Assembly: GCA_964035575.1 (NCBI GenBank)
Contig: OZ037892.1
Span: forward strand, 186,001-250,000
Source of the DNA: Rhynchopus sp. YZ270_cl-10
Taxonomy: Eukaryota > Euglenozoa > Diplonemea > Diplonemida > Diplonemidae
DNA length: 64,000 bases
Direction of reading: 5' to 3'
This document shows positions 20,540 through 30,800 of this stretch, one piece after another. The position numbers and the translations under genes were made by a program. Position 1 is the stretch's first letter. Every line of letters starts with the position of its first letter. The notes beneath the pieces are model-generated. The model worked only from the letters and a program-made list of their open reading frames with translations. It did no database searches and had not been told where the DNA came from.

Positions 20540-20755
20540 AGAAAAGTTGAAGGTGAGTCTAAGCCTGCGTCTCAGAGTTGCTTAGTCACCTTAGATGAGA
20601 GTAGGTGTTGATGCAGGCACACACCTCAGACTGATCCACGTACGATGCCAGACTCGAATGAAAGCACAAAGTGGAAGAGGAAAAACAAAACAAAAAAAAA
20701 AGAAAAGTTTATAAGATGACCCTAAGCCTAAGCCTCTCGTTGCTTAGTCACCTTA
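20540..20755 (+). repeat. Dispersed repeats: family C plus B, then another family C
   Basis: Family C (20545-20592) carries TCTAAGCCTG and TTGCTTAGTCACCTTA. It runs into family B (20606-20672) with GTTGATGCAGGCAC and GATGCCAG. After an A-rich stretch a second family C copy (20713-20755) reads AAGATGACCCTAAGCCTAAG then TTGCTTAGTCACCTTAC. Confidence 0.55.
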
Positions 20756-21473
20756 CAACTACAAAACACACCTTGAGGGAATGGGGCCTCAAGTGTACGA
20801 CCCACGGCAATCCTTTCAGGTAAAAAAAAAATAAGACAATTTTTGAGTGAAAAATAATTGAAAAAAAGACTTGAAAACGCTGAAACACTTCTCAGGACCA
20901 CAGCTGTATGGCATGTCCCCCTTTTTTGGTTGGAGACTTCCGAACAAAAGAAAATGAATAAAGAACAGAAAAAAAAAACGAGCAAAAAAAAAAAATGAGA
21001 GCAATCATGAGGCAATATCTCGACACTGGAAAATAAAAGCAGAAATATTTGAAATATGTGTCTATCTCGTGAACACACTCATTTTTCTGAACAGAATACG
21101 TTTTGTAAGATGAGTCTTACACCTGCCTACCTTTTGTCACCTCAACTCAGCCGCAAAGGGCTTTGGATATCTTCAGTTTTATTGACAATTTCCTATGGGT
21201 TCTGGATACTCAAATATCACCTTTTTTTTGAATTTCCCCACTACAATTTTGAGAATTTAAAAAAAAAAACAAAATAAAGGGCAAAAGGAGAACTAGCGAA
21301 ACAAACACTCTGGGAGGATTTGAGACAATTTTCTTTTTCCAAGCAGCATCAAATGGCTAACTCTGTAACCGAGTCTCTGCCACAAATCTGTTGGGGAACG
21401 GCAGGGGAAAGGAGAGATGAAGGGAGAGATCGAGAATCTACAACCTCAAAAAAAGAAAAAAGAAATTTGATTA

Positions 21474-21548
21474 AATGAATCCAAGCCTATTGTGCTTAGT
21501 CACCTTGAAAGTTGGTTGATTCAGGCATCTCCAACTGACAGCACAAAT
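21474..21548 (+). repeat. Dispersed repeats: family C plus truncated family B
   Basis: AAATGAATCCAAGCCTATTG and TGCTTAGTCACCTTG (family C) are followed by GGTTGATTCAGGCATCTCC and AACTGACAGCAC (family B with its middle missing). Confidence 0.5.
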
Positions 21549-22224
21549 GAAATAAAATAACTACGTTGATTTTCCGGCGAGAGCACGCCAGAAAAATCAA
21601 AAACCCCTTTGGATATGAGGTGATTTGTGGCGTAGTTGACCATTTAAAAAACAGTACAGACGCAGCTTGCCCCAACAGAACATCAGCAACAAAACGTCGG
21701 AACCGAAAAACAGAAAAACTGGATGACAACTTCACACAAAAAAAAACACAAGGCTTTTTTAGAGGGTGGTAAACACACCACACCTCTCTTCAAAAAAGAA
21801 AAGAATGGAACTCGCACAGGGCGTGGAGGCGGGGAGCGTTTATCACATTGCAGCTAGGTTGTTGACATGTGCCCGAAAGAAAGAAAAGTTTTGTAAGTCT
21901 ACTAAGAACCTAAGCCTCTGAGACTGCTTTGGTTCGGTTCCCTTGAAATAGTAAAAAGCAAGCCTTGGATCGGTGCTCTTCGGAACTAACATTCGTAAGT
22001 TGGCTGAATTTTAAAAAAAAAGAGAGAGAGAGGAAAAAAAGATAAATTAAAAATGAAACAGTAACTGGCGCTTATGGTTTTGTGTGTAAATTACTAATTG
22101 ATATTTTCCCTCCCAAAAAAAAAAAAACTGATTTATTTTGTACTTTTTTTTCGTGAGCGTTTTTTTTTTCCCCCAGCAGACAGCCCACCCCACACACATT
22201 CAAAAACAAAAAAAAAAAACTTAA

Positions 22225-22280
22225 CTGAAACTTGAAATACAAAGGCCTCTCGTGACAGTGTACCTAAAAAAAAAATGACA
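22225..22280 (+). repeat. Family D repeat with poly(A)
   Basis: ACTTGAAATACAAAGGCCTC and TCGTGACAGTGTACCT are followed by a run of A. It is nearly the same as copies at 46797 and 47525. Confidence 0.55.
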
Positions 22281-22828
22281 TTTTTTTTTTTTTCTTTTAA
22301 AATGCCTGAGACTAGGAAAGAAGAAGACCTCTCGTTAACGAGTGGTAAAGAGACACGACGACGTGGGCCTGAAGAAAAATAAAGTCACCTTAAAGTGAGG
22401 TTGTCGCAAAAGGGTGCAAAATGCCAGATAGGCACATGGAACAAAAGCAAAGACAATATCAAGTAAAGAAGAACTTGAAATACGCACATTTTTTTCCCCC
22501 CCACACACACCACCACTATCGCTATCGTATTTGAACAACGCTGGGAAATTTGGCTGTCTCCGTTCGTTGCAAGTCGACTGTTCTTCGGGATGATGCCATC
22601 CCATGACGCAAAGCAATTTTGTTAGGAACATCGTGAGGTCACCCCAAAGGGGTCGCAACAACAACAGCAAAAAAAAATTTTTTTTTGATTCTGTCTGTCA
22701 TCGGTCCGACTCTAGCTTTGGTAAACGTTTGTTCAACCCTGCACCGACTGGGTTTAGTTCTCCGAGATTTCTGCGGTTGGGAAAAATGACAAAAAAATAC
22801 AAAAAATATAATGATATTAAAGGGTGTT

Positions 22829-23768
22829 TCACAAAACGGTCCTCTCATTGAACACCACAAACCCGGTGATAAAATTTTCGGTAGTCCCAGCAATGTTGCT
22901 GCCAATGATAATATTATGGACATACCCGATAGGTTCAATCGGCTTCAACGGTGCTTGGTTCAGAGCGATTGAGTCAAGCGGGTGGGGTGAGTTTTCCCTC
23001 GTTTGCATCTCCTTCTGTTCAAGCGCAGCAAGGGTACTTTGCCGCACAAGGCTGCTACGGCGCTCCTCCACCTTGTCGTCCTGCGGCAACGAGGGAACGT
23101 CCTTCAGAGGCCTCAGCTTGACTCCCCATGTTGGCTGTGTAGTGTATGGCCATGCATTTACATCAAATACCATCCCTCCATAATCCCCAAGCACCTAACA
23201 ATATAAACATTTCATAAGACGTACCCCACTGGACATCCAACCCAACCCTCCCTATGACACTACTCAGATTATTTTTTTCCCGAAAACACCGCTCCACAAA
23301 TCTATCTGCACAAAGACTGTGAGGAAAAATGCGGTTCTAATAAAACATACCTGCTTCCCCACATGCCTCGATGAGGTTGGTGTGTTTGCCATGCGTCTGT
23401 CCTCTTCTACTTCAGCATAGAAGTTATCCCTTGGTGTTTCTGCGTGCCGTGTGGGGCTGGCGGAGCCCATGGGGAGGCCGACGTCGGGGAGCGACTTCTC
23501 GATGGCGGGGGGCTCGCCACAGTTGCCTGCTCCTGGACGGCCCATGGCTGGGGACAGGGGTAGTGAGGAGGGTTGCGCTGGTGTTGCCTGACGCAAAGAA
23601 TGTATCTGCCCCGACCTGCTTCCCCCCCTACCCGTGCAGAGCGGCGAGTCCGGAAGAAAAGCCCCGGTGTTCGAAGAAGTGGTGTTGGCACGTCCTTTCG
23701 CGACAACAGCCCCTCTGCTTCTCTCAGTCGGTGGTAAAAACGTTGTCAGTTGAGTTGTATGGCCAGAC
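22829..23768 (-). CDS. Two-exon hypothetical protein with hAT insertion at its 5' side
   Basis: Exon 2 (23194-22829, 121 aa) begins VLGDYGGMVFDVNAWPYTTQ and reads as a genuine, non-repetitive protein. It is preceded by TTGTTAG. Exon 1 ends at 23351 with GGGAAGCAG before GTATGT, giving HVGKQ|VLGDYGG in phase 0 across a 156-nt intron. The frame stays open upstream to about 23768 (a Ser/Thr/Pro-rich stretch), but its first ATG is at 23545, giving 186 aa. The real start may be further upstream: a complete hAT element sits only about 30 nt beyond the open frame. A T/C-rich tract resembling a splice acceptor region lies on the far side of the transposon (27180-27240), so the insertion splits the gene's 5' signals. 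Function unknown. Confidence 0.6.
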
Positions 23769-23798
23769 CTGCTCTTATTGCATCAACCTCAAAGTGGT

Positions 23799-26700
23799 CA
23801 GGGTCCTCAACCTGTCTAAGTTAGGCCATAACTTAGACAATTTTTTTTTTTTTGAAAAACGCTTTGTCTAAGTTAGACAAAACCTGGGTTTTGGGTTTTT
23901 GGGTGGTTTGAAAGAGAAGAAGCTTTACTGAAAACAAAAAAAAAAAATGAGTTCCCTCAAGACTCCCTCAGTCCTCACCTGCGCGGACCCCATTGTACCC
24001 ACCCACACAAGCCACCTCCTCAGACTAACTACAATTGAACAAACTCATCCGCAAAAATGCCTGCCACTGCCAAGACCTCCAAAGCACAGCCCACCATCGT
24101 GTCCATGTTCAAGAAGGGAGCTGTTGCGGCACCTGTGGTACGTGTGGTGGAACCCAACAAAGGGGATACGCACTACGACCTGTGGTCTTCAGGCAAGTAC
24201 AAGTCCATCCCCGATGGTCCGACACCCCGGCTCGCTTCCCTTCACCTTTTTCTTGTGGCGGAGGGGACGGTGAGGGGGTTTAAAAACCACCAGAACGACA
24301 CCAACAAGGTGCTCAAACTCTGGTTGAAGGAGTTTGATCGCGCCAAACTGGCGGACGACGACAGGGAGGGGAGCAAGCGGAAGACGATCCTGACGATCGT
24401 TGCGGAGGCGCATGAGTTCGCCATGAACGAAGCAGAGAAGGGGGGAGACAGCGATGCCTCTGCCGTGTCTGTGCAGAGCCAGGTGTCGCAAGGCAAGAAG
24501 GTGAAGAAACGTGTGGTGATGATGGCTCCACAGGTGAGTGCTGTTAAGTACGTGGATTCAACGTCCGAAGAAGAGGAGGAGGAGCAATGTGTGCCAGTGA
24601 GACGCAACGCAGCATCCGAGCAACCCGAGGCAGCAATGGAAATCGATGATGTCGACGAGTACTCTTCTGACGGCGATGTTGTCTTCTTAGGTCCCACGCA
24701 CTCCAACACGAACAATCCCAACCTCACGAACACCACGACCGCACCAGCGAACACCGACTCCACCAACACGCTGAAACGTAAACGCGAAGCGCAGGAGAAA
24801 GGTTGTATGGGTCTGCGGGAGAGCACGGTGCAGGGCCATTTGAACCGTTTTTCCCCCTGGTTGGTGGTGGGTGAAGACAAGTTCAAGTGCTTGTATTGTG
24901 GTGCTTTCTCTCATGCAAAGACCAAGCTCGCCAGAGACCTCCCTGCGCATGCAGGCGACCCCAAACACCAACGTCTCGTGAAGGCTGCCGCTCTGCAGGC
25001 TTCCAATGGAACCGTGCTTCACACGTTGCACGCCAACAGCGACAAAGAAGTCGAGTTCAACCAAAAAATGCTGAAAATATGCATTGAGGTTATTGTTTTC
25101 CTCGCGCGCAAAGGTGTAGGGCACTCTAACTTGGAGGAGTTTCTGAGTTTTTTCGCAGACAAGCTGGAGTGCACCGACATGGAGGCATACCTCAGACAAC
25201 AAATACGCTATCTCAGCTGCGGTGCAGTCTTAGAGATCATGTCCTGCATCACGGAGGTGTTGACAGAAGACCTCCTCAAGCAGGTCAAAGCCTCCCGTTT
25301 CTGGGGCCTGTCGGGGGATTGCTCACGCGACGTCAGCAAGAAGGAGCAACTCGTCTTCGTCGTGCGATACATGGTCGGTGCCACCCCCGTCGAGAAGCTC
25401 ATCATGATGGGTGAGCTGAAGGACCAGACGGGGGCTGGTTACGCGTCGTTGCTGACGAAGTGGATAGACCAGCTCGGGCTCGACTACGGGAAGATGAGTG
25501 GATGCTCGTTTGATGGCGCATCGGCAATGCGTTCCTCGAACAAGGGCTGCCAACAACAAATCCGTGCAGACATAAACCCAGGCGCCCTCTTCACCTGGTG
25601 CTACGCACACTCCCTCGCACTCTGTGGCCCAGAAGCAGCGGCAGAGGGGAAATCGCCGGAGATTACCCGGTTCTTCGACGGCCTGCGGTGGGTGTGGGTT
25701 TTTTTTTCGGGATCCAAGATTAAGCTCGACACCCTGGAGGAGATGCTGGAGGAACTTCGCGACTTGTGTGAGTACTGTGACATCCTCATCGCAAAGCCGG
25801 GTGACACCCGGTGGCTCACCAACGGCAGGTGTTGCAGCACCGTCCGCAAGGAGTACCCCGCCGTGCACAGCGCCCTGTGCAAGCTTGGAGAGGCCGGCGA
25901 CGTGGAAGCACCGTTCATCGCGCAGCACATCAAAGAGCCCGGTTTTTTTGCAACGTTGTCCTTCATGACGGTGGTCCTGGACGAGTTGAACGTGCTGTCG
26001 ACGTCGCTCCAGAGCAGGAACACAAACCTGCTCACCGTTTGCAGCCACATCGACAAATGTGTTGCGTCATTGTCGTTGCTTGAAACCAACCCGAACATGT
26101 TCCCGTTCTACCCAGAATGGGTACCGAGGTATAATCAATGCCACGGTACAAAACTTTCCCGTCGGAACTTTGCGATTCATCACGACACGGTCTGCAAGCC
26201 ATACCTCAAGGAGCTGCTGAAGTGCCTCAGTGAACGATTCGTGAACATGGACATTGTGAGATGCTTCTCAGTATTCGACATCCGCAACCTCCCTGCTAAC
26301 GCGGACGGGCTGGCGATCTACGGCAACACCGAGGTGAAGAAGCTCATCGAGGAATTTACTGAGCTGCATACACTCGAGTACAAAAAGTACGATGTTGTGG
26401 GCGAGAAGACGCGTGGGAGACCAGAGTACTCCAAGACGGAGCATACTGTGATATCGCGCACTCAAACAACGCCGTTACTGAGCGTGGACACGACGCCGTT
26501 CGTTGAGGAGTCGCCAGAACTGAACAGTCTGGAGACAAAGAAAGCTGTAGCTGTGAAAGAATGGAGGATCCTGGTGGACGTTTTGTCGAAGAGAACTACA
26601 ACAAAGGACACTTCGGACCTGATCGCAACATTCTTGACAAGTTCCGCAGGAGACGCCTACCCCATTATGAGGGATCTTGTTTTGCTTGGGTTGTCAATCC

Positions 26701-27170
26701 CCGTCACATCAGTTGAAGACGAGCGCTGCTTCAACGGCATGAAGTACGTCAAGAATAGCTACAGAAACAAACTGCTGGATTCAAGTCTGCTATGCATTCT
26801 TATGTGCAAACAGGCAGAGACAAATGAGAATAAATTTACGCCTGACCAAATCCAAAGGATTTTTGAAGCCTTTAAAAGAAAGAAGGTTAGAGTTTCTGTG
26901 TGATGCTTATCAGGTTGGGGGGACAATGGGGTTAGGGGTACGGGTGGGGCGAAGGGGTGGGGTGGGGTGTGATTGTTCATTTGTCGAACTCTTCTATTGA
27001 AATGAAAAGACCACTTAACGAGTTTCGAAAAAGCAACACAAAAAAAAAAAGCCCCCAATTTTTAGCTTTGTACAGGACCTTTTCGCGCGGAGCGCGAAAA
27101 TTTTTTTTTAGCCTTTTTTTTTAACTTAGACAAATCTGTGGCCAGACTTTGTCTACGGTTGAGGACCCTG
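23799..27170 (+). mobile_element. Complete hAT-superfamily DNA transposon, 3372 bp
   Basis: The ends are perfect 14-bp inverted repeats, CAGGGTCCTCAACC at 23799-23812 and its complement at 27157-27170. The flanks are an 8-bp target duplication AAAGTGGT (23791-23798 and 27171-27178), the length expected for hAT. Subterminal TCTAAGTTA motifs recur inside both ends (23813-23880, 27121-27156) and may bind transposase. It encodes one uninterrupted 948-aa transposase. All parts look whole, so recent activity is plausible. A deleted relative lies at 35677-36303 in the opposite orientation. Confidence 0.95.
24057..26903 (+). CDS. hAT transposase with BED-type zinc finger
   Basis: 948 aa. The N-terminal 200 residues are basic then acidic and low complexity. 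A BED-like finger follows at about 265-310 (FKCLYCGAFS then HAGDPKHQRL; Cys-x2-Cys and His-x5-His spacing). The RNase H-fold core carries likely catalytic aspartates in FWGLSGDCSRDVSKKEQL (about 419) and SGCSFDGASAMR (about 484). PGDTRWLTNGR near 582 is also typical, within the helical insertion that hAT proteins share. The C-terminus (about 865-920, LGLSIPVTSVEDERCFNGMK) is the hAT dimerisation region. The frame is uninterrupted. The first 59 residues are encoded identically in the 35677-36303 derivative. Confidence 0.92.
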   Translation: MPATAKTSKAQPTIVSMFKKGAVAAPVVRVVEPNKGDTHYDLWSSGKYKSIPDGPTPRLASLHLFLVAEGTVRGFKNHQNDTNKVLKLWLKEFDRAKLADDDREGSKRKTILTIVAEAHEFAMNEAEKGGDSDASAVSVQSQVSQGKKVKKRVVMMAPQVSAVKYVDSTSEEEEEEQCVPVRRNAASEQPEAAMEIDDVDEYSSDGDVVFLGPTHSNTNNPNLTNTTTAPANTDSTNTLKRKREAQEKGCMGLRESTVQGHLNRFSPWLVVGEDKFKCLYCGAFSHAKTKLARDLPAHAGDPKHQRLVKAAALQASNGTVLHTLHANSDKEVEFNQKMLKICIEVIVFLARKGVGHSNLEEFLSFFADKLECTDMEAYLRQQIRYLSCGAVLEIMSCITEVLTEDLLKQVKASRFWGLSGDCSRDVSKKEQLVFVVRYMVGATPVEKLIMMGELKDQTGAGYASLLTKWIDQLGLDYGKMSGCSFDGASAMRSSNKGCQQQIRADINPGALFTWCYAHSLALCGPEAAAEGKSPEITRFFDGLRWVWVFFSGSKIKLDTLEEMLEELRDLCEYCDILIAKPGDTRWLTNGRCCSTVRKEYPAVHSALCKLGEAGDVEAPFIAQHIKEPGFFATLSFMTVVLDELNVLSTSLQSRNTNLLTVCSHIDKCVASLSLLETNPNMFPFYPEWVPRYNQCHGTKLSRRNFAIHHDTVCKPYLKELLKCLSERFVNMDIVRCFSVFDIRNLPANADGLAIYGNTEVKKLIEEFTELHTLEYKKYDVVGEKTRGRPEYSKTEHTVISRTQTTPLLSVDTTPFVEESPELNSLETKKAVAVKEWRILVDVLSKRTTTKDTSDLIATFLTSSAGDAYPIMRDLVLLGLSIPVTSVEDERCFNGMKYVKNSYRNKLLDSSLLCILMCKQAETNENKFTPDQIQRIFEAFKRKKVRVSV

Positions 27171-27803
27171 AAAGTGGTGTGGAAAAAAAGAAAAACAAAA
27201 CGAAAGGAAAAGGAAAAGAAGGTCTCCAAAAGAGGGGAAAATAACTGTTTTTTTGGTGGTTAAAAAGATCGGTGGTTTGGCGGTGGGGGAAGTTGCTACC
27301 GAAAAAATCGGGTGGGTCAGAGGGGAGTTGAGGCAAAAAAAATGATGAATGTAAACTTTTTTTATTCTGGGATACATTTGCTTTGAAGAAGTGGGTAGCA
27401 GGGTTGCGTTACAGACGACACATAACCGCATCACTGTGCTGTGGCAAAGATACGAGACAAGAAAGAGACTCTTGGTTTTGTGTTTTGTTTCTGTTGCTTT
27501 TGTACCGATTAAATCTAAAAAAATAACACTGAGAGACATTTGAAGAAAAATTGAAGATGCTTGTGTCGACACATCAAATTATTATTTTCATATATTTTTC
27601 GAATCAAAGACCGGAAAGCACACAAAGGCGTTCAAGAAACGATCCGGTACGTCTTTTTTCAAAAAAAAAATATGTAAGTTGAGAGTGCAGACGCCTCTGC
27701 GGACCCAAGAGAAGACACCAAAACAAAAGGGGGGTTCTGAAAGGTGTTAAAAAAGACGATCCCCGAAACGTAAGTATGGAAAATTCTAGCTTTTCTGTTC
27801 ACT
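27171..27803. other. Spacer with a repeat related to 32826-33530
   Basis: Segment 27340-27550 matches 32826-33060 (TATTCTGGGATACATT, GTTGCGTTACAGACG, CGCATCACTGTGCTGTGGCA, GAGACAAG). Segment 27572-27645 matches 33462-33530 (TTTCATATATTT, TTCAAGAAACGAT). Both are in direct orientation on either side of the interrupted gene at 27804-32622. A diverged family A copy lies at 27672-27706. No gene is seen. Confidence 0.5.
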
Positions 27804-30800
27804 TCACCTACGCTCCCCCATCGCGAGACGATTCACCGTTTCCCTCAACCCCCGGTTCTCACCTTCCAGCTTGCTCACGTAGGCATGCAGTTCCTGTTTA
27901 TTTTAATTTTTCGCTGTTTATTTACCCCCCGCTTTTTTCCATACGTCACACTGTGGCTAGGGGTATGGGGATAGGTTCGCTGGGATAGCATATTTGGGGA
28001 TAGCATATGCCATCCCCCAGGGGATAGCATAACCTATCCCCGGGGATAGGTTATGCTATCCCCGGGGATAGGTTATGCTATCCCCCTGGGATAGGTTATT
28101 TCAGGATAACCTATCCCCCTGGGATAGCATTTGACTGTACTTTACTAAGGATCTGCGTGCTGGGGACACAAAAATTTAGTATCCCCACCCAGGTGCCCAT
28201 TTGTCACCTTCCCACCCCTTAAAAAAATACAAAATAATGGGGGGATTCGGGTGCCCAAATAATCCTATGCACAAAAAATGAAGCGGGGGGGAAAAGGGAT
28301 AAATAATTTTATTTCCCCCACCCAACAACAATGATAAAGCGTAACGACAACAAATAAAAGCAAATAGGAATTTGTGGTTTTTGTGAGGCACTCAACGAAG
28401 TGTGCCGGCTCTGTGGAGACACGGAGCCACCAGCACTCCCCAGTCTTTTTTCCGGAAGTACCTGGAAAACTCGCGGTTGCGACCAGGCAAACGAAAAAAT
28501 TCAATTACACACCAAATGTGTGCGGGAGAAAATAGAAATGCAAAAAATTCCAGCTTCATCTGTGGGTGCGACGTTCTGCGGGCCTCCAGACATTAGGTGT
28601 TATAATTATTCTTGTTGCCACTCATCACCATCAGAATAACACCACAAAATGTCTGGAAGCCCGCAGAACGTCGCACCCACAGATGAAGCTGGAATTCCAA
28701 AACAAAAAGACCTCTTCGCAGACTTCTTCAAGCTGTACGTGCTTCCTGCACCCAAACACAGCATCCACGTGACGGACCTCAGGGAACTGATCCGAAAGGT
28801 ATTCCCCAAGCACTTCGGCAAACTTTCTGACGTAACGCCAACTGTCACATCCGCGATTAAGTCTGCACACAAGAAGGTCAAGGATAACTTGACAAAAAAT
28901 GAGCACGAAGCACTTATGGCAGATGGGAGCGATGCGTGGCTCTACCGGTCCAAGAACGGTGCCCCCTGTGTCCTCTATGGAATGGATATTCGCAAGGAGC
29001 CAACCAACCACATGAAGACTACCTCCGCATACATCCACATTAGGAAGTATGCGTTGACATGTCTCCTTGACGACATGGACGTCACCTTCGAGAAGATCAA
29101 ACAGGAAAGGGAAGATGCGGAAGAGGCTGCAAAAGACAACAAGAAGACGACCACCAAGCCGAATACCGAGTCGAAGACCAAGGTGAAGGCCGATACCAAG
29201 AGTGCGGTGGCTGCTTTCGTGTACCCGGGCCATGATATGGTTGGGTTCCCTGACCGCGTCGAGATCCGCTTCGACGCCCCGTTGAATGAAAGGTACATGC
29301 AACTGGTCTCCGAAGAAGGAGACCCGAATGCGCCCTCTTTTGCGGGGCGCACGTTCAACATCGCCTGGAGGAGGTGCGTGGAAGGGGAGGTAGGGGCCGC
29401 CTCGCCCCCTTCCGGGTTGTACCGACGCCAGGTTTCCCTCCCCGAAGGGGACTATGCTCGCGATGCCATCACGGTATGCCACAGAGAAAGAATAAGAATA
29501 ACACAATACCAAATATAACCCAGATTGACTCCAACGACGAGAACAGGACCGTGGTGGTCATCCCCCGTGTCATATCCAGGGCCAAGATCTCCATTGGGGG
29601 AAAGAGGAAGAGGGAAGAGGACGGAAGCGGCTTGACGGTAAACCCCTCATCGAACCTCATCGAAGACACCACCAGTGGTGGAATGTAAAATTCACGGAGA
29701 AGAGAAAAACCTATCAAAAAAGTCTACCGCCATCAACAATATGCACCCCCTCCCCCCCCTTTTTTTTTGCAACCCACCCCACCCACCCCACCCGAACAAG
29801 AAAAATTAAAACAGCTACAAATCAAACTACTGAACAATGGATCCACAGCTTCTCGAAGCGATCCGCGAAGGCTTGGAAAAGGGCAGACTCCAGGCCCGTG
29901 TGTCTGAACACCAGGCAGCCCTCATGCAGAAAACTATGAATGCTGTGCTAAAAGAAAAAGGGTTCGCACCCCTCTCCCTCGGCCTTTCTCGCTATGCAGG
30001 CACGCACAAGAAGCGCCTTGCTGAAGAGGCCGGCCTCCTCCTGAACTCCCTCCCGAACATCTGCCTCGATCTCTTGGAGACGCTTCCGGATGGCTGCAGG
30101 CCAAGTTCCGTTACGGGGGTTCTCCTCAGGGATGATTACAATCCCCTGAATGCCTTCCGCAATGAAGGCAAGAGAACACGGCTCTGCGTCGCGCTGTACT
30201 TTGTGTGGGAGGGGGAGTTTTATTGCACAGAGCCAGTGACTGTTGCGGACAAGGGCCCTGTGGAGTACAAGAACTGGTACATGAACGAGTTTCTAGCTCA
30301 GGTTGTTGATCTGAATCAGTTCCCACTGACCATGACTGACACCCATCAGGTGTTCGTCAGACTGGAGCGTGTTGGTGGTGACCATCATGATTTGTGGTCG
30401 TATTTTTACAGGATGGGGGGGAAGGGACACCGCTCGGCTTTTTGCTCTACAGAGCGGTCATTCTCAGTCACACAGCTGCATACGTGCAAACGCCTTGACC
30501 TTCGTGAGCTCGACCAAGCAGGTTTTTACAACCAGCTGTGGGAACTAATGCTTCCTTATTCCTGCACCACGACCCCCACCCTGCACGACACCAAAGGGGT
30601 TATCATAATACTATGCAACCTACTCGAGGCAGGGTTTTGCTCTCTCCCAGATGAATTACAAAGATCAAAAAAGGACACTGAACCGATCAAGAGCCTGACA
30701 GGGAAGCAGGCGCATATTGCCCTGACCAACCTGTGCATGCAGGCAAAAGATGTTCAGCTCCAGATTGCGCTCTGTATGCAGGCACTCTCGTACTTTAAGT

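Larger units (their letters stand above)
19138..22828. other. Long intergenic spacer with dispersed repeats
   Basis: No convincing gene is seen in 3.7 kb. It contains a unique stretch at about 19860-20100 including a short repeat shared with 2798 (at 19950-19988), family F at 20286-20415, family C plus B at 20540-20672, family C at 20713-20755, 21107-21145 and 21888-21950, family C plus B at 21474-21548, and family D at 22225-22265. Homopolymer A and T tracts are frequent. Confidence 0.6.

Noticed and set aside
27153-27572. 139-aa minus-strand frame as first exon of the 22829-23768 gene
   Set aside because: It overlaps the end of the hAT element and a spacer repeat, is F/L/S-rich, and has no donor in the right phase.
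27804-27893. bZIP transcription factor
   Set aside because: The LEGENRGLRETVNRL stretch looks like a leucine zipper, but no basic DNA-binding region precedes it in exon 1, so only a coiled coil is claimed.
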